DNA of 64,000 bases, from NCBI RefSeq assembly GCF_018446385.1, contig NC_055989.1, forward strand, positions 132,149,004 through 132,213,003, given 5' to 3'. A model generated the notes under the pieces. The model was not told the origin of the DNA. It saw only the letters and a list, made by a program, of their open reading frames with translations, and did no database searches. The stretch is from Zingiber officinale. Lineage: Eukaryota > Streptophyta > Magnoliopsida > Zingiberales > Zingiberaceae. The translations under genes were made by a program, and so were the position numbers. Positions 1 through 10,713 of this stretch are shown here, one piece after another (position 1 is the stretch's first letter; the number at the start of each line of letters is the position of its first letter).

Positions 1-116
1 ATTAATTTTGAACAGTTAAATAATATATATAGAGAGAATAAACCCCTCATTACTAGCTAAGATTTAAGTTTAGACCTCATGGTTAAACACCACAAAATGT
101 CAAGATTAATTTTTAT

Positions 117-323
117 AGTTCGGATCCTCTGTCCTCATTTTTCTCTGTCCCTATGTCTCACTGTCGATCGGACGGGTCAGATTACATCTCAAGGATGCTT
201 TGCAAATCACGAGGATACTACACACATCTTAAAGATGCCATGATGTATTGAGATATAATCTGATTCGTCCAATCGATAGTGGGACATGAGATAGAGAGAA
301 ATAGGGACAGAGGATCCGAACTG
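117..323. mobile_element. Mutator-like MITE with long terminal inverted repeats
   Basis: Both ends carry the same inverted sequence, starting AGTTCGGATCCTCTGTCC on the left and its reverse complement on the right; similarity continues inward for about 60 bp (Tctctgtccctat, cactgtcgatcggacg and their complements). The flanks are a 10-bp direct repeat, TAATTTTTAT, at 107-116 and 324-333. A 9-10 bp duplication with long TIRs is the hallmark of Mutator-like elements. At about 207 bp it has no coding capacity, so it is a non-autonomous MITE. It lies about 190 bp upstream of the Nudix TATA box and could contribute promoter sequence. Confidence 0.85.
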
Positions 324-507
324 TAATTTTTATGTGTAATTATATTTTCTACGCGCTTTGCTTTTTTATTTTATTTGTTTATTATTATTATTATTAATAA
401 TATTTTATTTCGTATCGTCAAACAAAAAGTTTAAAATTTGCAGAAAGAAACAGCCAAGAACAATCCGCGACGCTGAAACTACATGCGATGCCGTGAATCT
501 TCTCCTC

Positions 508-514
508 TATAAAT
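508..514 (+). promoter_or_regulatory. Probable TATA box of the Nudix gene
   Basis: TATAAAT follows a pyrimidine-rich run (cttctcctc) and would place transcription start near 540, giving a 5' UTR of about 130 bases before the ATG at 670. An out-of-frame ATG at 521 lies close to or upstream of the expected start and is probably not in the mRNA. Inferred from position only. Confidence 0.5.
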
Positions 515-669
515 CAATCCATGTCCGATGACAATCCCACCGGATCCAATCGCCTTCCCTGGCTCAATCCTTTTCTTCTCGCCGCCTTTCCCCGATTTGA
601 ATCCCAATCCGCTGCTTCATCTCCTCGTTCCATTCCACTGATCGGGGATTCCTTCGACAGCGCACAACG

Positions 670-1681
670 ATGGTCGCTTTGGTCTCTCGCCACGGAAGGA
701 TGCTACAGAGGTACAGGGCCGGCCGCCGCCTCGTCGTCGGGTGAGTTTTCCGATCTTCGAAAGGCATTCTCGAGGTTTTCTCGCTTTATAGGATCGATTC
801 GAGGAGCTTGGGTTTGAAACATGTAGTCTTGATGCTTTTGGAAACGAAACCCTATTCGATTCTGGCGAAAAAAATTGGGGGCGATCGAAAATGCTTCTTT
901 TTCTTTGGTTTTAGCTTATCGAGAATGCTCCGATCTGACGATGCTTGCTATTCTTGTTTGAGCAGATGCATTCCTTACAAGTTCAAGATCGACAAGCCGT
1001 GTTCAGAAAGCATCGACCGAACGATCGAGGTGCTCGTCATAAGTTCTCAGAAAGGGCCTGAACTCATGTTCCCAAAGGTTACTAACTATTTCTATATCAA
1101 ATCGATTCATTTCGTTTTTTTGTTTTTGATTTCTTGTTTCGATCTTACAAACGATCGTAACTTCGATAGGGCGGTTGGGAGCTTGATGAAACTTTGCCAG
1201 CCGCGGCCGCAAGGGAAGCATTTGAGGAAGCGGGCGTGAGAGGAAACTTTGAGGTGAGCTTCGGAATCATGATTCAAGCCGAACCCTAATTGATACAGTG
1301 AAAGAACGCCTCACCGATCGGAGTAACTGAACAGGGCGAGCTGCTGGGGAAGTGGCTCAGCAAGGAGCAAGATAAGATTCACTACATGTTCGCCATGAGA
1401 GCCACGGAGATGCTGCAGCAATGGCCGGAGATGGACAGGAGAGAACGCAAATGGGTGAGTGGAACCTTCATCATCATCCTGCAATCTGAAGCAAAGTCGA
1501 CGGTGAAAAAAAAAACAGGAGAAACTTCAAAAATCTCTGAATCTTTTGCGTTGACTCAATGTCGCAGGTGACAGTGGCAGAAGCAAGGCAAGTTTGCAAG
1601 CATTCATGGATGAGGGAAGCGTTGGATAGACTGGAAGAGCTTGTTCCAAGTAGAAGCGAGCCAGAGGTTGACATTGAGTGA
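670..1681 (+). CDS. Nudix hydrolase (plant NUDT4/12/13/17/18/21-like), five exons
   Basis: Exons 670-740, 966-1077, 1170-1253, 1335-1454 and 1568-1681 join in frame across GT-AG introns to give 166 residues. Nudix enzymes hydrolyse nucleoside diphosphates linked to another moiety; relatives in this plant clade act on diphosphoinositol phosphates or dinucleoside polyphosphates, but the substrate cannot be read from sequence. Exon 2 begins GCIPYKF, typical of this clade. Exon 3 (84 bases) holds the whole Nudix box, which fits G-x5-E-x7-REUxEExGU exactly: GGWELDE, then REAFEEAGV, with the metal-binding glutamates present. The C-terminus has the usual WxxxxEAxxxCKHxWM helix. The start at 670 was chosen because MVALVSRHGR leads into the conserved RYRAGRRLVVGCIPY. 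The protein is slightly shorter than the usual 175-200 residues, mainly in the tail. It looks intact. Confidence 0.93.
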
Positions 1682-1956
1682 ACTAGGATTGGTGTTTTAC
1701 AGAGTTGACTGTGATTTCTCTACTGTTAATAGAAGTCGTAATGGAAGATAAAATTGCAATAAAAAAATTAAAATAAAGCACAAATAAAAAATATAAAAAC
1801 AATATAAAATTTTGCATGAATAATAAATGCGAGATAAATTAAAGATTCCTGACACCACTACTCTACTGTTCTTCTCCCTGTCGTGCCCGCGACAGCCACC
1901 GCTCTTGGCTTTTAATTCGATCGAACGTTTGGGAGCGTGGACTTCGATCGGTCGCC

Positions 1957-4900
1957 ATGGATCTGCGGTTACGCCCGCTGCTGCAGCCCTTCTTCGAGTC
2001 CGTCCGGGCGGGGGACGTCGACGCCGTCCGGCGCGCCGTCGAGGGCCTCGATGACGCCTCCGCGGGCGCCGCCCTAGCGACCGCGCAGACGGAAGCCGGT
2101 GAGACTGCGCTGTACGTTTCATCGGAGGGAAACTCCGTGGAGCTCTTCCGATACCTGCTCCGCTTCTATGACTTCGATGCCGCCGTCATCCGCTCTCGCG
2201 TCGATCTCGACGCTTTCCATGTCGCCGCCAAGCTCGGGCACACGGGTGAATCTCCCTTTTCCTTGTGCTTTCCTGCCGGTCTGTTATGAATCCGTTTCTT
2301 TTGCAGTTTGATGCTTTGTAAATCAAAATAGAGAAGGGTTCAACTGATACATCTGGAAGATAGACTATTTTCTTTGAAAAAAGTCGATCGAATGGAAGTT
2401 TTCTGCTTCACTCTTTTATGCTACTCAATATCTAGGATCAGTAGCAGGAAGATTTAGTCGTAATCTTATGAAATTTCTTCTCTTTGGATATCAGTTCGAG
2501 TTCTTAGTCAATAATTGACCCAATCCTTCATGACCAGTATAAAGTCAATTTTCCATACTAAATGGAGCCAATTCATATAGTTTGCATGGTCTAAGAAGTA
2601 AGAAGATTCTTCTTACAAATTTCTTTTCTGAGGGAAGCTTCCTTGTATCTTTTAGAGAGATTACACATGGACAAGGGAGAGACAAAAGGAAAGTATAGAA
2701 AGAGGCTTACCAAGAAAGACCAAAAGGAGAGAACACGAGGAAAATTGTGACTGCAACCTTTTAAGACTTACTAACAGAGCATACTAGTATCAGGATAATC
2801 CTTAATCATATTGATTCTTCATATGCCATGTGATGGAGATTATGAGAAAAAACGTTGCTATAGTTTTGTGTTCATATCTTAACACTCACCAAGAAACAAT
2901 TACAGCCAAATTGGTTCAGAATGGAGTGGACCTTGCTTCAGAATTGTATAACTTTGTAGAATGTGTCCAATATCTTCATTATTTTTTAAATTCAGAAGAC
3001 ACAGATAGTATACTTGTTGCTGGGTTTGAAATTCTTCTCAATAGAAATGGTTGCCGTTCTAAGATGACTGGAATAAATCCAATAGAAATTCTAAACCATA
3101 ATGGTTTGGTAGTTAAGCACCCTAGAAGACCACTTCCAACTGATGCCATCTAATTCCTCTCCAAAATACTGAGAAGTGATAGTCTGATGTATCTCATGGA
3201 CTCTATCCATCTCTATTACATTAATAAAGCCAATATTCTAGTAGGAGGCCTCATAGTTATTTTATTTGGGGATAATTAGTTTGTCAATTTTATTTTCATG
3301 GCCGGCTGTCATCATTTTTGTCTTCACTTGGTATACTATTTAGTGTCTGAGATTCTCTAATTTCTACTGCAGGAATTGTTAAAGAACTGCTGAGCAACTG
3401 GCCTGATGTCTGCAAACAATGTGATTCATCCAATACTACTGCCCTTTATTCAGCTGCAGTCATGGATCATTTGGAGGTGGTGAATTCCATACTAGATGTG
3501 GATGAGAACTCAGTTAGAATTGTGAGGAAGAATGGGAAAACGGCACTGCACACTGCTGCTAGAGTTGGTTATCATCAAATTGTGAGAGCACTTCTTCTGA
3601 GAGATCCAGGAGTAGTTTCTATAAAGGATAAAAAGGGACAGACTGCATTACATATGGCTGTAAAAGGTCGCAGTCTAGATGTTGTCGAGGAGCTACTGCA
3701 AGCTGATATTTCTATTCTCAACATGTGTGACAAGAAGGGGAACACCGCTTTGCATATAACCACCAGGAAATGGCGCCCACAGGTATTGGTAACAGTAGTC
3801 AGGCCCCTTTGCAGTTTCACGTCTGTTAATATATCCAACATTTTTCATAACAAGTGTCTTGCATTAATGGAGTGACAAATTATCTATGATAAATTTTTAA
3901 GATGGACTGGGATACATTTTCGTTAATAGTATAGAGCATACAACTACTAATCTAGATGTATAGATATAGATATCCTCTTGGAGGGATTAGTAAAAAATAT
4001 ATGTATGGTTACGGTAAAGAACAAAGTGAGATTATAGTACCATCTCCTAGTGCCTAGTGCCTAGGGTATTTCAGGTCTCCCAAATCTCACTGGTATTCTA
4101 ATTTCTGAATTTATGTGTGAATCATGAGTTTATTTTAGATGTTGAAATTGACATTGATGCCTAGTCCTGTTATGTTCGAAAACTTCTCGGATGTTATGTC
4201 CTTTTAGTGTTATAGTTTGTAGGACAAGTAGAGAAAAGTATTCCTGTTGGACTTGGCTTGGGCAACATATTGGATGAATGATTTTTCATATACTGTTCGC
4301 TGCAGATGGTTAGACTTCTTTTGTGCTATGAGGCTATCGAGGTGAATGCAATCAATGGTCAGAATGAAACTGCAATGGACTTGGCTGAAAAGATCCCTTA
4401 TGGTGAATCTCAGATGGATATTATGGAAAGCCTTTCAGAAGCTGGTGCCAAGCATGCAAGGAATGTTGGCAAGATTGATGATCAGCTGCGAAGAACAGTC
4501 AGTGATATAAAGCATGATGTCCATACCCAATTCCTCCAGAATGCTAAAACAAATAGGCGCGTGACAGGCATCGCACAGGAGCTTAGGAAATTACATCACG
4601 AAGCTGTTCAGAATACCATCAATTCGGTGACAATGGTAGCGGTTCTAATCGGATCCATTGCATTCATGGCCATATTCAATTTGCCTGGTCAGTATTTCCA
4701 AGATGGAAGTGAAGTGGGCAAGGCTCATATAGCCAACGATATGGGCTTTCGTTTGTTTTGCCTCTTAAATGCTGCCGCACTGTTCATTTCGCTTGCTGTT
4801 GTCGTGGTTCAGATCACTTTGGTTGCATGGGAAACAGGTGCTCAGAAGCAGGTTGTTTCCGTCGTAAACAAGCTCATGTGGACTGCCTGTCTCAGCACTT

Positions 4901-5172
4901 GTGCAGCATTCCTCTCTCTAGCTTATGTGGTCGTGGGGAAGCAAGCCATCTGGATGGCAACCACGATAACAGCAATTGGAGGTCCTATCATGGCAGGCAC
5001 GCTGTTGACGATGAGTTATTTTGTACTGCGACAGCGTTTTCGATTCGGCGAAGACTCTCAAAGGCGTATTAGGAGGCCCAGCGGCAGCAAATCCTTCTCC
5101 TGGTCCCTTCCTTCTGGTTTTTCTGATCCAGATGCCTTCTCCGATCATGAGAAGAAGATATATGCTCTTTAG
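1957..5172 (+). CDS. Ankyrin-repeat protein with PGG domain (ITN1/ACD6-type), three exons
   Basis: Exons 1957-2245, 3373-3782 and 4306-5172 join in frame into a 521-residue protein. The start sits in a good context (gtcgccATGg). About six to seven ankyrin repeats fill residues 45-280, with recognisable TALH cores (KTALHTAARVG, QTALHMAVKG, NTALHITT). A basic linker follows, then a PGG/DUF3447-type membrane domain with four hydrophobic helices near residues 340-358, 381-405, 424-443 and 448-474. Members are plasma- or endomembrane proteins linked to salt, ABA or defence signalling in Arabidopsis (ITN1, ACD6); which role applies here is unknown. The namesake motif reads NLPGQY instead of the common PPGGY. 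It starts only 275 bp after the Nudix stop, on the same strand. Intron 1 (1127 bp) and intron 2 (523 bp) show no recognisable insertion. It looks intact. Confidence 0.93.
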
Positions 5173-6483
5173 CTCTGACTTCGATGTGTGAGGATATAGC
5201 ATCTACTAAGTCCTGCTTGTATATATATCCATCATGAGTTGTGCTTTCAGCTTTCCTGTCGAGTTTTGATATGTAGTGCAAGCCATTGTTATCGGTTAAG
5301 AAATAATGAGCTTCCTGATGTACAGCTTAATCTTGCATGTAAAACAATGGTGTTTTAGATTGCTGTAAAATCACTAGTGTTGATGTAATCATGCTTCAGT
5401 GGCTTAACTTTTAGTTTTGATGTTTGGTAAAAAATTTAAGGTTGGTTACTTTTGCAGGGGATTTGTGTATAAAGCAGGCAAGTATTAGATGAATACACAT
5501 GAAGACATGGTGCGTCCAAGGTTGGATATTCACTTGATGAAGCCTATTGTCATCAACTAGGTATGTTTCTATATGAATGATATCTAATTTGGTCAAATTT
5601 TAGATAGTTTTTATGAAAACAAGTTGAAATCACAAGGTGAACTTAAAAGCCTCAGTTATTCCTCATCTTCTAGATTGAGGTGGTGGGTCCTCAGGAGGAA
5701 AATATAGATTCACTTCACAGATGCAGTCAATTCTGATGGCCAATGGAGCCAAAATCTGTCACATGTGCCAGACAAATTAAATATTCTATATATACATAAA
5801 TGTATCATCATCACTATAAGCATTCTAAGCTGTGTTTCTTCTGAACAGCTGTTCAGAGTCAACTGCTTGAATTATATCTCCAAATCATTATTAATCTTTG
5901 AACTGACTATTTGTTTCTCTAACTTCCTTCTATCCAAAAATCTTTCGGAGAATATTATATATATTGTTTGGCCAATTCAGAATTTCGGGGCTTTCTCATT
6001 GGACACCTTGCGGAAGAAATGAATCAATGATAGATGAATACGATAAACTACATATATCTGTCCATATCGTGATATGTGTTCGTGTTAATCCGGTCCAAGT
6101 ATTCCAAAAACTCATTGACTGAGACCACTAAACACTCATCCTCAAGTTGATCAAGTTGCATGAGCCAACACTAGATATATTCTCCTACCCTTAACCAAAA
6201 AACTCCTATCGTAGTCATTGTTGGGAATGTCTTAGCTAGGTTCGAGAGACTCCTACTTGTGCAATGAATAACTTTTCCAATTCACTAAAGAAAGGAGAGC
6301 CTAAACACAATATATGACCTTGAGGTGACGGACAGGGACGAATTCATGAATTGGAGATGGATTGAGCTGTGGAAGGGGTAGGCTAAGCACCCAAACAAAA
6401 TCAACAAAAAGAAAAAGAAAGAAAAAACAACACATCAATTCTCCTTGTTGTCAAGTTGTAAGCTATACTATACCTATGTAAGT
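5173..6483. other. Intergenic region, no gene seen
   Basis: This holds the 3' UTR of the ankyrin gene and AT-rich sequence with no family I recognise. Short reading frames here have no splice partners, no conserved motif and no codon bias. Confidence 0.5.
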
Positions 6484-6600
6484 TTTTTTTTCGAGTTGTA
6501 GCTTAGATATGTCTCTGGTCACGGGTTCGAGTAGACCTAATATGGTCTCACTCTTCTTCGGAACCCTACACAAATAGGAGATTTATGCACCGGGCTATCT
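6484..6600 (+). mobile_element. Au-like tRNA-derived SINE remnant upstream of MYB
   Basis: A tRNA-like head (gttgtagcttagatatg, similar to an A box) is followed about 20 bp later by a B box, ggttcgag, near 6523-6531. Further downstream is gagatttatgcaccgggct, close to the 3' end of Au SINEs, whose consensus has TTAGTGCACCGGGCT. No clear target duplication is seen, so the ends are approximate. It lies about 130 bp upstream of the MYB TATA box. Confidence 0.5.
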
Positions 6601-6731
6601 CTTAGAGGAAAAATCTAAATGAAAGCGGGGCATCACAATCTCTCTAGTCATAGTAGATTTATTTGAATTTAGACCATTCAAATGAGCTAAAGTCAAGCTC
6701 ACGAGTGCTAGAAGTTGGTAAGTGGAGCCTT

Positions 6732-6738
6732 TATATAC
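6732..6738 (+). promoter_or_regulatory. Probable TATA box of the MYB gene
   Basis: TATATAC, with a second overlapping AT run (atatataac) a few bases on, lies about 47 bp before the MYB start codon. This would give a very short 5' UTR of roughly 15-25 bases. Positional inference only. Confidence 0.45.
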
Positions 6739-6784
6739 ATATATAACCGGAGACAGAGTTATGAGTTAGTTCTTGAGAATTGAG

Positions 6785-7568
6785 ATGGGGAGGAAGCCAT
6801 GCTGTGACAAAGTAGGGTTGAGGAGAGGATCATGGACAGAAGAGGAGGACAAGAAGCTGAGCGACTTCATGCTCTCTCATCAAGCCTCAGGTTGCTGCTG
6901 GAGAGCTGTGCCTAAGCTTGCAGGTCTGGTTTAATTCAGAATCAATGATAAGGAAATATGATTGATAATTAAGATTATTTTTTTTTTTTCTGGGGGTTTT
7001 GATTCGATGCAGGTTTGCTGAGGTGTGGGAAGAGCTGCAGGCTGAGATGGACGAACTATCTGAGGCCTGACCTCAAAAGGGGTCTATTGTCAGAAGACGA
7101 GGAGAGAATAGTTATCCATCTCCATTCCAAGCTCGGAAACAGGTAGCGAGCAGAGCTGCTTAATTAATCGTATGTACTCACTTTGGAGAACTACTGATCA
7201 CTGAGTTCATGGCTTGTGGTTGCAGATGGTCTAAGATTGCGTCGCGTCTGCCTGGAAGAACAGACAATGAGATCAAGAACATCTGGAACACTCACCTCAA
7301 GAAGAAGCTCGACAAGATGAGCAAGGAAGCTGTTGTCCCTTCGACAGCAAATATTGATGTGCTGATGGATGCAGAGTTTTGTATCGACGAGGTGCCGATG
7401 ATCGAGCCGCATGAGATCATGATGTTCTTGTTTCACAACTCATCTTCATCGTCGTCGGCGGCATCATTGTCGTCTTCTTCTTGTTCTTCATCTTTAGATC
7501 CTTCAGATGAATTGAAGGAGCTTGATGTCTCATGTTTGTTTGAGCAAGAGTACGCAGATTACCAATAA
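6785..7568 (+). CDS. R2R3-MYB transcription factor, three exons
   Basis: Exons 6785-6923, 7013-7142 and 7226-7568 give 203 residues; the two introns fall at the conserved positions of plant R2R3-MYB genes. The protein opens [16 protein letters not shown]2 and R3 occupy roughly residues 14-116, with the conserved [22 protein letters not shown] joint and the R3 end [11 protein letters not shown]. The PDLKRGLLS and VPKLAGLLRC wording places it near the AtMYB20/42/43/85 group, which regulates lignin and phenylalanine pathways; this is resemblance, not proof. R2 is odd: 21 residues separate its first two tryptophans, against the usual 19, because the turn reads SHQASGCC. The C-terminal half is short, with a serine run (about residues 153-172) followed by an acidic end ([16 protein letters not shown]) that could serve as activation domain. 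It looks complete and acts in the nucleus. Confidence 0.92.
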
Positions 7569-8339
7569 CTAACTATTGTTAAATGAGATTAAGCAAGCTA
7601 AGCCCAATGGCAGAGCTAGCCCGGGTGATCTACCTGGTCTGATCCCGGGTTGTGGCCTGTGGATCACGAATGTCGACGTTGTCACCCTAGACTACCTTTC
7701 GCTTTCTCTTACGTTTTTCCTTTCTCTCATGGTAAATCTGACCTTGTCTCTTTCTCAACGCCGTTGGGCCCCAGGCTATAGTCCAAGCAGACGTTAACAT
7801 GGCTCTGTCGTTGGCTAAGCCATCTAATTAATTGGACTGTTTTTACTAAAACATTTTTTTTTGGAGGGGGGTGGGGGGCAATCTCTAGAATAGTCTCAGT
7901 CTGTAAGAAAAAGAAGAAGAGTGTTAGAATAGAGGTTAGGAGTATTATAGCTCAGCCACTCTGATACTCAAGTCAATCTCCAACAGGGGAAATATGAAGA
8001 AGATGAATAATACAGGAAGAGTATGTGTATCTATGCAAATTGCGTACCTTTATCCGCGGGAGCGAACATCTTTTATAGCGTTACTGAAGAAATAATACTA
8101 TTTTTTCATTAATTGAATGTTATATTATAATAAAAAAAAATGTCACATTATTGTATCCTATTATATCATATAGTCATGCCTCTCATATCTCGTATCTTGT
8201 ATAATCATAGTACTTTACGTCCGCTGACACTTCTTGTGTCATCCCACATGATGCGTCAATCCCGGTACTAGCAGAAGCTCATATAATTAACTGGACTAAA
8301 GGACATGACTCATTAAGTGAAGGAGGATTGAATCGGTAG
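7569..8339. other. Intergenic region after MYB, no gene seen
   Basis: This is the MYB 3' flank and anonymous sequence with a T/G-rich run near 7850-7880. I see no coding or repeat family that I can name. Confidence 0.4.
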
Positions 8340-8905
8340 GGAGAATCGAATAGCACTGGCATGTTAGCTCGGGAAAGTTGAGCAGGATGTCGAGAGAGTT
8401 GAACTATTATAGTCGGGGTGAATCGACTGGAGGGATATGGAGAAGGGGCTATCTAATCAAGCAGAGCATTGAGTCAAGGGAATTGAACTCCTGGAATTGG
8501 ATGTACCTTTGAAAGTCATTGTTAATGTCTGCTCATCTTGGGGAGTCATCGGGAGCTGAACTTTTGGAGTCGGATGGATCGACTAGACAAGTGGACTAGC
8601 TGATCTAACCGAGTGGAGCATTGAGTCAAAAAAGCTAAGCCCTTGGAGTCGGATGTATTTTTGAAGGTCATTCTTAATATCGACTAATCTTATCCGAAGT
8701 CGGGGGAGTTGAATTCCCGGAGTTGGATGGACCAACTGAAAGGAGTCAGGTGAATTGATCTGACTGAGCGAAACATTGAATTGGGGGAGTTGAATCTAAG
8801 AGTTGGATGTATTTTTGAAGATTATTCTTAATGTTGGTATATCATCTTTACTGTAGTTGGATATACCAAATGAAGACGTACAAGGCGTCGAATCAAGAGG
8901 ACTAA
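8340..8905. repeat. Diverged tandem repeat, period about 153 bp
   Basis: The phrase ggatgtaYYttTgaaRgtcatt recurs at 8499, 8651 and (diverged) 8805, spacings of 152 and 154 bp. Between copies the pieces gagttgaa, ggagtYggatgga and gcattgagtcaa recur in the same order. A partial further unit lies upstream from about 8340. It resembles a decayed satellite or the inner repeats of an old LTR; no terminal structure is visible. Confidence 0.65.
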
Positions 8906-10018
8906 GTGGAGTTGATTGTTCAATTGGCCACATCTCTAGTCTCGAATAGTCCGATTAAATTGGTCCATTACTTCTCCTCAACGGGACGAACCTTCCTAAT
9001 CCGTGTGGAGACCTCCGATACCCCGTATCTCCACTCATTTATCCACTTCGTCTCTTTGAAAATAGTTTGCCTACTATCGAGCGCGTAAAGTTTTCAGCCA
9101 AGAACTCGACGACTTTGACATTAAAGCCTTACGGACTTTGACTCAAAGAGAGTCAACAATTGTGTGCCGGTTGACTCAAATACAAAGTCCACTGCCTGCA
9201 ATGTTTTTAAATAATCTATTTAAAATATTATTGGTAAATCATGGGCTCTATCAATAGTTTGGCTAGACTCATGGGCTTCGGGAAGTGAAGTCCAAGTTTA
9301 AACTTCTATTTACACCTGTTTTTTTTCCCTATTTTCTTGCAACCGTTTTTTTTTTCTATTTTCTTGCAACCGTTAAAAAAAGGTTTTATTTTATTTCATT
9401 TATATCATATTTTCATCCAAATAAACACAACACTATAACCAAAAAGCACATTTACTTTTTGCACTAATATAATAATACTTTTGCGCCATTATTAATTAAT
9501 TAATTTATTTATTTATACATGATTGAAATCATGAAATGAGTACCAACTTGCACGAACTTGAATGACAAAAAAAACCCTTTTGGGGCCTTCGATTGCCTCA
9601 CGATTCAAAGTGTGCTTGCAAAAGAGGAGACCATGAAAAAAATGGTGGAAGGTGGGTGGGGAGAGATCGCTTTCAGCGTTTGGTTTTCAGAGAAGAAGAA
9701 TTTCCTTCGGTTTGTCCCACCACATGTGGGCAATTAAAGGGATGCCTTTCTCATCGGGGCACCCCTCTCCAATCTTTGCCACATGATTATTCAATGGCCA
9801 ACGGTAAGAAAACTGATGAAGCAACGTCAAACTATAAAAACTTCAGTGAAGTCAAATTGACCATTCCAAGAATAATTGGCATAAACTCAATACTTAATAT
9901 CAACTAGAAAAAGATGATACAAAATCAAGTTTATAAACGTGTAAGCCAACTCAAGGTTTATAGTATTCAAATTTTTTTGATAAGATAATTAAATCATGAT
10001 TAAAATTAATAAGATAAA
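8906..10018. other. Intergenic AT-rich sequence with one short tandem duplication
   Basis: A 27-bp block (ctattttcttgcaaccgt preceded by a T run) is present twice side by side at about 9312-9374. Otherwise I see short repeats of gactttgactcaaa near 9110-9190 and no gene. Confidence 0.4.
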
Positions 10019-10190
10019 AAAATTCATATATTTCTATAATAGTATGATATTATCTACTTTGAGTCTAAACCCTAATCAATTTATTTTTAGGCTCTATCTT
10101 AAAGACTTCATTCCAATAGAGAAATCTTCTATCTTTTAAATTTCATAATCTTTTCTTTATATTATATTTTTAATGTGCGACTTATTATAT
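10019..10190. repeat. Dispersed repeat shared with 35300-35447 and 34905-34965
   Basis: The stretch from aattcatatatttctataat through gatattatctactttgRgtctaa to ataatcttttct closely matches sequence at 35300-35447, and its first part matches 34905-34965. At the latter two places a reverse-complement initiator-tRNA primer-binding motif (gactctRataccaMtt) sits directly to the left, so this is likely the edge of an LTR of one old family. It is a fossil fragment here. Confidence 0.6.
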
Positions 10191-10713
10191 TTGAGAGATG
10201 GTCTACGGTAATCGCCTTAAAGATTTTACTATTTATTGAATAAATAAAGATTCACTATTTGATTATACATTCTTTATATATAAGATTGAATCTTAAACTC
10301 ATTTACTAAATATTGACAATATAATTCATAGCATGATAGAACTTGTGATTGCATCACAACTAATAAGTATTTCTACATGTATAATTATGAATATATTGAA
10401 ATATTCTCTATTCGATGAATTGATGAGTTCAAACATCATCGACTTTGATATACTAGTATGTGGTATACTCCTTGGTTTAATCAATCAACTGCTCTTCACT
10501 AGCTGGAGGCATTGTAATGTCGAGAGCTAAATGTAGATGTTAATTATAGGTAACTAGTTCATTGGAGTGATCTACTATAAGGCTTCATATGGTTCTATAC
10601 ATATGGATATGTCAATAAAAATCTCATTATAGCTCGAGTGTAAATTTTATTCGACTTGAGATATTTAAGTCATCTTGATTTTGGAGACTTATACTTTGAC
10701 ATCTTAAACAAAC

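Noticed and set aside
2830-3153. Reading frame of 107 codons inside intron 1 of the ankyrin gene
   Set aside because: No domain or motif, and the flanking exons join in frame without it. I treat it as chance.
9593-9907. Reading frame of 104 codons in the intergenic region
   Set aside because: No conserved motif, no splice partners and a composition typical of non-coding DNA.
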